Below are positions 33,802-44,531 of a stretch of DNA of 64,000 nucleotides, piece by piece. Below the pieces are notes generated by a model. It saw only the letters and a program-made list of their open reading frames with translations, did no database searches and was not told where the DNA came from. How positions within the stretch are numbered: position 1 is the first letter of the stretch; each line of letters opens with the position of its first letter. The DNA comes from Ilumatobacteraceae bacterium. Its GTDB lineage: Bacteria > Actinomycetota > Acidimicrobiia > Acidimicrobiales > Ilumatobacteraceae. Location of the stretch: assembly GCA_022843125.1 (NCBI GenBank), contig JALHOG010000010.1, positions 34,899 to 98,898 on the forward strand, written 5' to 3'. Position numbers and translations under genes: made by a program.

Positions 33802-35270
33802 AGAGCCAGCATCGCGACCGGGGCGTCATCCTGCCGATCACACTGGTGATCGTCGTGGTGCTCGCCGTGGTGGTCGCTGCTGTGGCAACGTACGCGTCGG
33901 CGACGCTGAGGTACGGACAGGTCGTGGAGCAGTCGGCTGAGCGTCTCGCCGCAGCCAACGCCGGAATGGACAGTGCGCTCGAAGCGCTCGGCCGCAACGC
34001 TTCGCTCTGCGCCCTCACCACCCGCGCGAACAGCGTGTACGAGACGGACGACCTCCCGACCATCAACGGGATCACGCCGAGCGTGCGCTGCCGAACGATC
34101 ATCGACTCCGGTCACGGCCCCGTCACAGGCGTTGAGGAGTTCGCCCTGATCCTCACCGGCGACAGAGGAACCGGTTCACGCGATGGCCCGATGTTGTGGG
34201 TTCGACCGGCGCCGACTACTCGCAAGGTGATCGACGGCCCGGTGTTCATGGACCTCCCTCCGAGCACCACCAACATCAACCTCGCTGCACCGCTGACCAT
34301 CCAGAACGGTGACCTGTGGTATCGGCATCCGACACTCCCATGCCCGACGCCGGGACCGGTCGAACCGAGCGGCCTGCTCATCACGCCCGCTGGCTACGAC
34401 ATCCGCTGCGCCGCAGCGACGAACTGGCGGGATCTGTTCTCGTCGAGCAAGCCGCCGGAGAGCGCCGTCATCGGGCTGCCCGATGCGACACCGGACCCTC
34501 CTTTCGATCCGGCCGGATGCAAGGTCTTCTCGCCGGGACGGTACTCGACGCGACCTGTCCTCGGTGCGTACAACTACTTCGAGTCCGGCGACTATCACTT
34601 CGACAACATCGGCGAGTGGGAGATCACGGACGCGTACGCGTTGTTCGGCTGGCCGGGTTCGACCGGGCCGGGGATTCCGGGTCGCGGTACCGACACGATC
34701 GCGGCGAACATCTGCGTCGGCGCGTGGGAGGCGGACAGCGCCGGCGGCGGAGCAACGATCTTCCTCGGAGGCAACTCACGCATCAAGGTCAACGGAGCTG
34801 GCTCCCTGGAAGTCTCAGGTCGAGACCAAGGCGGCCGACACGTGGCTCTGATGGCGCTCGAGGACGCCCCTCGCACGAGCACCGTCCAAGGAGACGACGC
34901 GGGGAACTTGCGGCTGCTCAAACTCGGATCCGGGCTGAACCGGCAGGTTTCCATCAACGGTTTGGTGTGGGCGCCATTCGCATCGGTCGCGATCGACGGC
35001 GTCAGCAACGCTGCCGTGCCCGTGCTGCGAGGTGGTGCCGTCGTGGGTGAGTTGCACGTCGGAGCCACCGCCGATGCGACGAACCTCCTCGTCAGCAATG
35101 GCAACACGCCGGCTGTTCGGAAGTTGGAGTTCACCAGCACGGCGGTCAGTCCGAACGGCGGCGAGACACAGGTGCGGGCGATCGTGACGTATCGAGACGG
35201 CGACTACGCGCTCGAGTCGCGTCGCGTGATGTGCATCACGCCCGACGATCCCGACCCTGCCGCCTGCTGA
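33798..35270 (+). CDS. PilX-like pilus assembly protein
   Basis: A 490-residue protein with a short leader and the membrane segment GVILPITLVIVVVLAVVVAAVATYA (split: Gly9, then the helix 10-33), lacking Glu at +5 as in PilX/PulK-type components. A large soluble domain follows, with several Cys and a central region near DTIAANICVGAWEADS. The segments AGSLEVSGRD and SINGLVWAPFASVAID resemble beta-solenoid surfaces of PilX-like actinobacterial proteins. Third gene of the pilin operon (start GTG 33798). Confidence 0.75.
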   Translation: MKSQHRDRGVILPITLVIVVVLAVVVAAVATYASATLRYGQVVEQSAERLAAANAGMDSALEALGRNASLCALTTRANSVYETDDLPTINGITPSVRCRTIIDSGHGPVTGVEEFALILTGDRGTGSRDGPMLWVRPAPTTRKVIDGPVFMDLPPSTTNINLAAPLTIQNGDLWYRHPTLPCPTPGPVEPSGLLITPAGYDIRCAAATNWRDLFSSSKPPESAVIGLPDATPDPPFDPAGCKVFSPGRYSTRPVLGAYNYFESGDYHFDNIGEWEITDAYALFGWPGSTGPGIPGRGTDTIAANICVGAWEADSAGGGATIFLGGNSRIKVNGAGSLEVSGRDQGGRHVALMALEDAPRTSTVQGDDAGNLRLLKLGSGLNRQVSINGLVWAPFASVAIDGVSNAAVPVLRGGAVVGELHVGATADATNLLVSNGNTPAVRKLEFTSTAVSPNGGETQVRAIVTYRDGDYALESRRVMCITPDDPDPAAC

Positions 35271-35357
35271 ACATCGACACCCGCGCTGTTCGGCGGCGCG
35301 TGTCAGAGACATGTCATCCGGGGAGCGAACCTCACGCTTTTCCTGACTCTGTTCTTG

Positions 35358-35371
35358 CGTACGTGTGTTCG
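35358..35371. promoter_or_regulatory. LexA-like SOS box upstream of the HNH gene
   Basis: CGTACGTGTGTTCG matches the Gram-positive LexA consensus CGAACRNRYGTTYG at all but one position and lies 3 bases upstream of TTGACA (35375-35380), a perfect -35. Related 13E12 genes in mycobacteria are LexA controlled. Confidence 0.55.
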
Positions 35372-35444
35372 TTGTTGACATTCGTTCCGGCTACGGTTGT
35401 TCTCACGATCGATGTGACCACACGGCGAGACCGACGGGGGGTGA

Positions 35445-36773
35445 GTGGGCGTGACTGACGACGAGGTTCGAGAACTGGTGCGGCGGCTGCTCGACATCTC
35501 GCTCGACACGGCCGAGCGCGACGATCTCGCTCGTGCCACGGCGCTCAACGCGAAGCTGAAGTCGTTCTGCTCCCATGTCGACATGCGGATCGCTCGGCGT
35601 GGCACCGAGTTGCACGGTCAGGGTTCGTCCGAGTCCGGGATGGGCGTGCTGCTCAACAACGGCAACGGGTCCGAGCGCGATGCCCGCGCGGCGATCGATC
35701 GCAATCGGGCCTGCGGTGCCTTCCCCGGCTTCGACGCCGCGCTCGACGCCGGCGATGTCTCGGGGGAACACCTCGACGTCCTCGCCCGCCACACCCGCCA
35801 GCTCAACGATCAGGAGCGCTCCGAGTTGGCGGCCGAGGCCGACGAGCTGGTCCGCTCCGCAACGGGCGGCACCACATCGATGTTCGAGCGTCGACTCAAG
35901 GAGCGCATCAACGCCATCAAGGCCCGCGCCAACCCGAACGCCGACGTCGACCTGCTCGAGCGGCAGCGGGCCCAGTCGAAGATCACCCGCCGCACCGACC
36001 CGGTGACGGGGATGAAGACCACCGTCGTCGATCTCGACCCGCTCCGTGACTCAACGGCGCACAACGTCATCGCCGCCCATCTCGCCCGGCTCCGGCAGGA
36101 TCCGGCAACCAAGGATCTCCCCTTCGCCCAGCTCCAGGTGATGGCGTTCATGAACGCGGTCACCGGCCAGACCGCCGGGACATCTGCCGACTCATCGGAC
36201 GGATCAGTCGAGTCGGACGAAGCGGACGAGCCGGGCAGCACGATCGGTGTCGGGGTTCCCGAGGTGAGCATCCACATGGACGCCCGCACCGCGTGCGAGG
36301 GGCGGCACGCCGACACGATGTGCGAGACCCAGGACGGCGATCCGATCCCGGTGGCCACGGCGCAGCGGCTCTGCTGCGAGGCGGTGATCACGACCGTGAT
36401 CGTCGAGGCCGACGGCACCATCCGCAGGCTCGTCGAGGAACGCACAGCCAACCGCCGCCAGCGCCGCGCGCTCGCAGCCATGTACGCCACGTGCGCTCAT
36501 CCGCATTGCCGGGTGCCCTTCTCGCAGTGCCGCATCCACCACATCGTCTGGTGGAGCAAGGGCGGGCCCACGGCGCTCGACAATCTGGTGCCGCTGTGCT
36601 CGCAGCATCATCACCAGGTCCACGAGGGCGGTTGGAACCTGTCGATGACACCCGACCGCCACCTCACGTGGCTCCGCCCCGACGGCAGCGTGTGGCTCGC
36701 CCACCGATCCACGAACCGTCGCCCTCCGGCCGGTGAGGAATCCCGGCGACGACGACGGGCGAACGCAGCGTGA
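35445..36773 (+). CDS. DUF222/13E12-type HNH endonuclease-like protein
   Basis: A 442-residue protein of the same broad family as the gene at 7718-8944. A helical N-terminal region (about 1-210) and an acidic low-complexity stretch (SSDGSVESDEADE) precede a C-terminal HNH domain: CAHPHCRVPFSQCRIHHIVWW and NLVPLCSQHHHQVHEGGW. The start is GTG 35445; a GTG at 35451 is equally possible, and there is no strong ribosome site. A LexA-like box and a TTGACA -35 lie 70-90 bases upstream, so induction by DNA damage is likely. It overlaps the open frame leading into the next gene but not that gene itself. Confidence 0.88.
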   Translation: MGVTDDEVRELVRRLLDISLDTAERDDLARATALNAKLKSFCSHVDMRIARRGTELHGQGSSESGMGVLLNNGNGSERDARAAIDRNRACGAFPGFDAALDAGDVSGEHLDVLARHTRQLNDQERSELAAEADELVRSATGGTTSMFERRLKERINAIKARANPNADVDLLERQRAQSKITRRTDPVTGMKTTVVDLDPLRDSTAHNVIAAHLARLRQDPATKDLPFAQLQVMAFMNAVTGQTAGTSADSSDGSVESDEADEPGSTIGVGVPEVSIHMDARTACEGRHADTMCETQDGDPIPVATAQRLCCEAVITTVIVEADGTIRRLVEERTANRRQRRALAAMYATCAHPHCRVPFSQCRIHHIVWWSKGGPTALDNLVPLCSQHHHQVHEGGWNLSMTPDRHLTWLRPDGSVWLAHRSTNRRPPAGEESRRRRRANAA

Positions 36774-36808
36774 TCGGCGACCAGCCCGAGAGCCCTACGC
36801 TCGCGCGC

Positions 36809-38035
36809 ATGTCATGGGAACAACTCGCTCGTGGTGTCGAGCTGCCGTTCGATCCGGAGCTCGAGATCCCCGAGCTGTTCGAGTACCCGCTCGAGGTGCC
36901 GAGCCCGCCTGCGGTCACCGACGTCGAGCGAGCAGCGCACGACGCCGCCGTCGCCACGTTCGCCGCAGCGGTCACGCCGGGCATGACGATCGCCGTCGGT
37001 GCCGGCTCGCGGGGGCTCACCGGCCGCATCGACCTGCTGCGCGGCACGATCGCCGGGCTGCGCGAGCTGGGCGCCGACCCGTTCGTCGTCCCGGCGATGG
37101 GGTCACACGGCGGCGCCACCGCGCCCGGCCAGACCCACATGCTCGAGTCACTCGGCATGACCGAGGAAACGCTCGGCGCCGAGATCCGGGCCACGATGGA
37201 CACCGTCGTCGTCGCCCACACCGCAGCAGGTACGCCCGTCCACCTCGACGCCAACGCGGCGGCCGCCGACCGGTTCCTCCCCGTCAACCGGATCAAGCCG
37301 CACACCTGCTTCAAGGGCCCGATCGAGTCGGGCTGCATGAAGATGGCCGTCGTCGGCTTCGGCAAGCGACCGGGTGCCTTCCTCGTGCACTCCTGCGGGC
37401 CCATCGAGATGCGCGACCGGCTGCTCGACGCGTGCGCAGCGCTGCGCGGCACAGGTCGCCTGCTCGGCGGCATCGGCTCGATCGAGTCGACCGTCGGCGA
37501 CATCGTGCGCGTCGAGGGCCTCACCGCTGACGACGTGGGCGGCCCTCGCGAGCACGAGCTCACCGAGTACGCCCGCACCCTCGTGCCGGCCCTCCCGTTC
37601 GAGGAGATCGACGTGTTGATCGTCGAACTCGGCGGCAAGGACATCTCGGGGACCACGATCGACCCCAACGTCACCGGACGGTTCTGGGTGCCCGGCCTCG
37701 ACGATCTCCAGAAGCCGCGCGTCAACGCGATCGTCCTGCTCGACCTCACCGACGTGAGCGACGGCAACGCGCTCGGGATCGGCTTCGCCGACTTCATCCC
37801 CGCCTCGCTCGCCAACAAGCTCGACTTCGCGAAGACGTACATCAACTGCTTCACCGCCGGTCCCGCCGGCATGCGCCGGAGCCGGCTGCCGATGGTCCTC
37901 CCCGACGAGGACGCCTGCCTCAAGGCCGCCCTCACCATGTGCGGCCGCGGCCCAGACGAACCGAAGCGGGTGGTCCGGATCCGTTCGACGCTCCACCTCA
38001 CGAGCTGCCGCGTCAGTGCGGCACTGATGCCCTGA
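36809..38035 (+). CDS. LarA-like (lactate racemase domain) protein
   Basis: A 408-residue member of the nickel-pincer racemase superfamily (DUF2088/LarA). Features are VAVGAGSRGL-like text (IAVGAGSRGLTGRID), PAMGSHGGATAPGQ, RIKPHTCFKGPIESGCMKMAVVGFGK (putative Lys and His sites, split here around residues 160-185), and ELGGKDISGTTIDPNVTGR. LarA enzymes need a nickel-pincer nucleotide made by LarBCE, which are not in this window, so the cofactor and reaction are unknown. The ATG lies 7 bases after TACGCT (36796-36801), indicating a leaderless message. Confidence 0.8.
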   Translation: MSWEQLARGVELPFDPELEIPELFEYPLEVPSPPAVTDVERAAHDAAVATFAAAVTPGMTIAVGAGSRGLTGRIDLLRGTIAGLRELGADPFVVPAMGSHGGATAPGQTHMLESLGMTEETLGAEIRATMDTVVVAHTAAGTPVHLDANAAAADRFLPVNRIKPHTCFKGPIESGCMKMAVVGFGKRPGAFLVHSCGPIEMRDRLLDACAALRGTGRLLGGIGSIESTVGDIVRVEGLTADDVGGPREHELTEYARTLVPALPFEEIDVLIVELGGKDISGTTIDPNVTGRFWVPGLDDLQKPRVNAIVLLDLTDVSDGNALGIGFADFIPASLANKLDFAKTYINCFTAGPAGMRRSRLPMVLPDEDACLKAALTMCGRGPDEPKRVVRIRSTLHLTSCRVSAALMP

Positions 38036-38133
38036 GCCCGGTGGATGGTGCGTCCGGCTCAAGCGACACCGTCGGTGCGCCGAAGAAGCAGCGGTGACCT
38101 CACGACTCGCGTGGGCGCCTATCGTCTCTTCCC

Positions 38134-39738
38134 GTGCATCGATCACCTGACGAACCCGGCTCTCGCGGCCCCCGGCCCACGGTTCGTCGCGCCCTGCTGC
38201 TGACCGGTGTCGTTGCCTGCTTCGCCGGGTCCACCATGTCCTCGCTGGCGGCGATCGACGCACGCGACGAAGCGGCCGATGCTCGTTCGGATCGGGATGC
38301 GATCGAGCTGCTCCAGATCCGCAGCGACCTGCGCCGCGCGATGATCGCCGAGGTCAACACGACGATGCTCTCCGTCTTCGGCGAGGCATCCGGGACCGCG
38401 GTGGTGCAGCGACGGACCGATCGTGTCGAGGTGGTGCGCGCGAGCAGAGCTCGCGTCGACGAGCTCGCGGGCGCGAACAGGCCGATCGCCGCCGAGGCGC
38501 TGGTGCTCGGTGACGGGCTCGGTCGCGACGGGCTCACCGAGGACGAGGCCGACCCTGGCATGCTGTTCGAGGGTTCGTGGTTCGTGACGGTCGCCGGTGA
38601 GCCACCCGACGAGCGCACCCCGTCGGACCAGCTGGCCCTCGCCGACCTCGCGAGCCTCGACTCGATCGGCGCACTCGTGCTCAACGACGCACTGGACGCG
38701 GCGACGGTGATGACGTCGCCCACGGTGCCGGAGCTGCTCACCGACTACGCCGAGCGAGCCGAGCCCTACATCCGCTCGGACGGCGGCTACCTCGGACCCG
38801 ATCGATCCCAGCCGCTGGCGGGCGCGTCGGTGTTCCGGGACCGGGCGCCCGACCCCCACCCGGCGCACGACGACGTGGTCGCCCGCCTGGTCGAGAGTCG
38901 GCTGTGGGAGTACGACCGCTGGATCCAGTCGTGGCAGGACGTCGATCCCGACGAGCAGCCCGGCCCCCCGCCGCTCACGCTCGCCGAGCTGGTCGACGAG
39001 ACGCAGACGGTCGATGCCGAGGTGCGAGACATCGTCGACTCGGAGCTGGCGTCGGCGCACGCGTCAGCGGACGGCTCGGCGACATCGTCGCAGCGCACCT
39101 CGAACGTCCTGATCGTGCTCGCGTCCCTGCTCGCGATCGCCGGCATCGCACCGCTGGTCGTCGCGCTGGCACGGCGGCTCCGCACCTTCCGTCGTCACGC
39201 CGATCAGATCGCCCGCGACCCGCTCACCGGTGCCGGCAACCGGCTGCAGCTCGACCACGTGGCAGCCCTCATGCACCGGAGCGGCGCCGATCAGCACCAC
39301 GTGGTGATCGCCGTCGACCTCGACCGGTTCAAGCTCGTCAACGACAGCCTCGGCCACGCGGCGGGCGACCGGGTGCTCGTCACCGTCGCGCAACGCCTGA
39401 CCGACCTCGTCGAGCGGTGGTCCCGCCGGTCACCTGCTGGATCCGGCACGGTCATCCGGATGGGCGGCGACGAGTTCCTGTGCGCGCTCCACACGTCCGC
39501 CCCGATCGACGAGGCGCAACTCCGACGCGAGCTCGACGCCATCCGCGACGACACGATCGGCGTGGACCACCACGCGGTGCCGCTTCGATTCAGCCTCGGC
39601 CTCGCATTCGGCACTGGCGCCTGTGATCTGAACCAGCTGGTGAGCGTCGCCGACCTCGCTGCCTACGAGGACAAGGCGGTGCGAGCCCGAGCGCTCGCCT
39701 CGATCGAGCTACCGGCGCCGGCAGCGGCCCGGCGTTGA
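38134..39738 (+). CDS. Membrane diguanylate cyclase (GGDEF)
   Basis: A 534-residue c-di-GMP synthase. One N-terminal helix (about 17-38), an outer sensor region of about 290 residues without recognised motif, and a second helix (about 325-345) precede the GGDEF domain (about 360-520). Visible are DPLTGAGNRLQLD, AVDLDRFKLVNDSLGHAAGD and RMGGDEFLCAL, the intact active site. No RxxD inhibitory site is at the usual place. Start: GTG 38134 is 8 bases after TATCGT (38120-38125). Confidence 0.93.
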   Translation: MHRSPDEPGSRGPRPTVRRALLLTGVVACFAGSTMSSLAAIDARDEAADARSDRDAIELLQIRSDLRRAMIAEVNTTMLSVFGEASGTAVVQRRTDRVEVVRASRARVDELAGANRPIAAEALVLGDGLGRDGLTEDEADPGMLFEGSWFVTVAGEPPDERTPSDQLALADLASLDSIGALVLNDALDAATVMTSPTVPELLTDYAERAEPYIRSDGGYLGPDRSQPLAGASVFRDRAPDPHPAHDDVVARLVESRLWEYDRWIQSWQDVDPDEQPGPPPLTLAELVDETQTVDAEVRDIVDSELASAHASADGSATSSQRTSNVLIVLASLLAIAGIAPLVVALARRLRTFRRHADQIARDPLTGAGNRLQLDHVAALMHRSGADQHHVVIAVDLDRFKLVNDSLGHAAGDRVLVTVAQRLTDLVERWSRRSPAGSGTVIRMGGDEFLCALHTSAPIDEAQLRRELDAIRDDTIGVDHHAVPLRFSLGLAFGTGACDLNQLVSVADLAAYEDKAVRARALASIELPAPAAARR

Positions 39739-39869
39739 GTCTCGGTCAACGACGCTGAAGTTTCTGCAAAGCCGCTCAAGCCCGCCCGGCCGCCCGCCGA
39801 TCCATCATGCGAGCCGGTCGTGGTGATTCCGCCCACCGAACGACGGCTCGTAATACCGAATCCGTTGCA

Positions 39870-39906
39870 CGAAGCGCCTCTGGCATCCGCCGTCGGGGGC
39901 GCTTCG
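39870..39906 (-). terminator. Hairpin downstream of pyrE
   Basis: Arms CGAAGCGCC and GGCGCTTCG (9 bp) around a 19-base loop, placed 19 bases after the pyrE stop; no T run. Confidence 0.5.
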
Positions 39907-39924
39907 TTCGCGTCCGGGCCCGAG

Positions 39925-40494
39925 TCAGGTGCCGAACTCGAAGCCGAGATCGCGCGCCGTGAGCAACGGGCGGAACGCGACGCCTGCCTCGTCACACATC
40001 GCCCCGCACGTACCGCCCCGATCCACGATCACCGTCACCAGCACCACTTCGGCGCCGAAGGCCCGGATCACCTCGACCGCTTCCATCGGCGAGGTGCCAC
40101 GTGTGACCGTGTCCTCGGTGACGACCACGCGGTCCCCTGGCTGCAGCGCTCCGGCGATGCGGCCGGTGACGCCGTGGTCCTTGGCTTCCTTGCGGACGCT
40201 GAAGCTCCGCAGCGACCGACCGCGCGAGGCCGCCACCGCGGCCACCCCGAACGCCACCGGGTCGGCGCCCATCGTGAGCCCGCCGATCGCCGTGGCCTCG
40301 TCGGGGATGACGTCGAGCATCGCATCGGCCACGAGCAGCACACCGTCCGGACGGCACGCGGTCTGCTTCGTGTCGAGGAACCATGTGCTCGTCGCACCCG
40401 ACTTCAGCGTGAACTGCCCGCGCTTCACCGAGTGCTCGAGCACATGGGCACGCAGGGCATCGAGCTTCGCGGGCAGGACAGGGAGCTCGCTCAT
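39925..40494 (-). CDS. pyrE: Orotate phosphoribosyltransferase
   Basis: A 189-residue enzyme that makes orotidine 5'-phosphate from orotate and PRPP in pyrimidine synthesis. Recognised from TLKSGATSTWFLDTKQ, GGLTMGADPVAFGVAA, FSVRKEAKDHGVTGRIAG (catalytic loop Lys) and the PRPP-binding VVVTEDTVTRGTS. The length is typical. A TAGGTT lies 9 bases before the ATG. The gene stands alone, with no other pyr genes nearby. Confidence 0.95.
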   Translation of the reverse strand: MSELPVLPAKLDALRAHVLEHSVKRGQFTLKSGATSTWFLDTKQTACRPDGVLLVADAMLDVIPDEATAIGGLTMGADPVAFGVAAVAASRGRSLRSFSVRKEAKDHGVTGRIAGALQPGDRVVVTEDTVTRGTSPMEAVEVIRAFGAEVVLVTVIVDRGGTCGAMCDEAGVAFRPLLTARDLGFEFGT

Positions 40495-40531
40495 CGGCGG
40501 TCGAACCTAGTCGGCCGGATCGGCCGCCGGC

Positions 40532-41335
40532 TCACGCCTGGCGCGTGCGCGGGCGCAGGAGCGCCTCCTGGGCGACGGTCGCCACGTGCAGCCCGGTCTC
40601 GTCGAACACGTGGCCGATCGCGAGCCCACGCCCCTCGAACATGTGGTGGCAGCTCATGTCGTGCAGGTGCCACCGATCGGCTCGCATCGGCCGATGGAAC
40701 CAGATCGTGTGATCGAGGCTGATGCCGCGCATCTCGTCGGCGTCGACATCCGGCACGCCCGCCGCGAAGGCGGCACGTACGGCATCGGTCGGCAGGTCGT
40801 CGGAGATGTACGCGAGCCACGCCTCGTGCAGCACGGGGTCGTCGTCATCGTCGATCGGGTCGAGCACGCGCATCCAGGCTGCGGTGCGCCCGGTGCCGTC
40901 GCGGGGCTGATCGGCGAGCGCTTCGGCGGCGACCCATCGCCGATCGAAGTGAGCGCTGAACGACGAGTTCGACGCCGCATCCGGGCCGGGCACATCGGGC
41001 ATCGTGATGGTCTGGAGCGCGGGCGAGGCCTCGCCGAGATGCATCGAGCACTCTGCGTTCAGGATCGCGCCGACGGCTTGACGAGCAACGACCCGACGCG
41101 TGACGAAGCTGCGCCCGTTCCTGATCCGGTCGACCTCGTAGCGCACAGGCTCGGCGTGATCACCGCCCCGGATGAAATAGGCGCGAATGGAATGCGGCAC
41201 GAAGCCGCGATCGACCGACAATGCTGCCGCGCGCAATGCCTGGGCCACGATCTGCCCCCCGTACAAGCCGCCCCACGGATACCGAGGGCCCGTTCCAACG
41301 AACGTATCGGGGCCATGGGGCTCGAGCGCGAACAT
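40532..41335 (-). CDS. Acyl-CoA thioesterase II (TesB family)
   Basis: A 267-residue double hot-dog thioesterase that hydrolyses acyl-CoA. Family segments are YPWGGLYGGQIVAQALRAA, PHSIRAYFIRGGDHAEPVRYEVDRIRNGRSFVTRRV (split over about 55-90), the catalytic Asp in SLDHTIWFHRP, and GLAIGHVFDETGLHVATVAQE near the end. The start MFALEPHG lies 7 bases after TAGCGT (41343-41348); the frame is open upstream but would run into the divergent promoter. Confidence 0.93.
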   Translation of the reverse strand: MFALEPHGPDTFVGTGPRYPWGGLYGGQIVAQALRAAALSVDRGFVPHSIRAYFIRGGDHAEPVRYEVDRIRNGRSFVTRRVVARQAVGAILNAECSMHLGEASPALQTITMPDVPGPDAASNSSFSAHFDRRWVAAEALADQPRDGTGRTAAWMRVLDPIDDDDDPVLHEAWLAYISDDLPTDAVRAAFAAGVPDVDADEMRGISLDHTIWFHRPMRADRWHLHDMSCHHMFEGRGLAIGHVFDETGLHVATVAQEALLRPRTRQA

Positions 41336-41348
41336 GAGTCGCACGCTA

Positions 41349-41376
41349 TTGCGTTCAATGTCATGCCACGTACACT
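41349..41376 (+). promoter_or_regulatory. Promoter of the small conserved gene, overlapping the thioesterase promoter
   Basis: TTGCGT (41349-41354), 16 bases, TACACT (41371-41376), then 8 bases to ATG 41385. The minus-strand TAGCGT for the thioesterase at 41343-41348 abuts this -35, so the two divergent promoters share about 50 bases. Confidence 0.65.
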
Positions 41377-41384
41377 CGGTATCG

Positions 41385-41798
41385 ATGGCTGCAAAACGTG
41401 GACCAAAGGAAATGTCCGATTCGCACAAGGCGGCGATGGAGCGAGGCCGTGCAGAGGGCAGGGTCGTGCGCGACTACCTCGAAGCGCTGCGCTCGTCGAA
41501 GCCCAAGCGTGGCCGCAAGCGCACCGCCGATTCGATCACGGCGCGTCTCGCCAGGATCGACGACGAGCTCGCCGACGCCAGTGCGATCGAGGAGCTGCAA
41601 CTCCTCCAGGAGCGCCGCGATCTGACGGCAGAGCTCGACTCGATGGGCTCGGGCGTCGATCTCGACGAGCTCGAGTCGTCATTCGTCGAGGTCGCCAAGG
41701 CGTACGGCGAGCGCAAGGGCATCGCGTACGCCACCTGGCGCGACGTCGGTGTCTCGGCCGCCACGCTGGCGCGTGCCGGTATCGGCCGCGGCGCCTGA
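41385..41798 (+). CDS. Conserved actinobacterial small basic protein, possibly DNA-binding
   Basis: A 137-residue protein that I recognise only as a conserved uncharacterised actinobacterial type. A basic segment (RSSKPKRGRKRTADSI) precedes a coiled-coil-like helix rich in Leu, Asp and Glu (about 55-85) and a C-terminal motif FVEVAKAYGERKGIAYATWRDVGVSAATLARAGI, split here around residues 100-133. That C-terminal part resembles small helix-extended-loop-helix nucleic-acid-binding units. It is leaderless by position relative to TACACT. The function may be a nucleoid or transcription factor; this is inference. Confidence 0.75.
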   Translation: MAAKRGPKEMSDSHKAAMERGRAEGRVVRDYLEALRSSKPKRGRKRTADSITARLARIDDELADASAIEELQLLQERRDLTAELDSMGSGVDLDELESSFVEVAKAYGERKGIAYATWRDVGVSAATLARAGIGRGA

Positions 41799-41843
41799 CA
41801 CCGGGTCACACGGCTGCAACCCACCGCACGTCACACGTCAACC

Positions 41844-44513
<2,670 letters not shown>

Positions 44514-44531
44514 CCGTTACGATCCGTTCAC

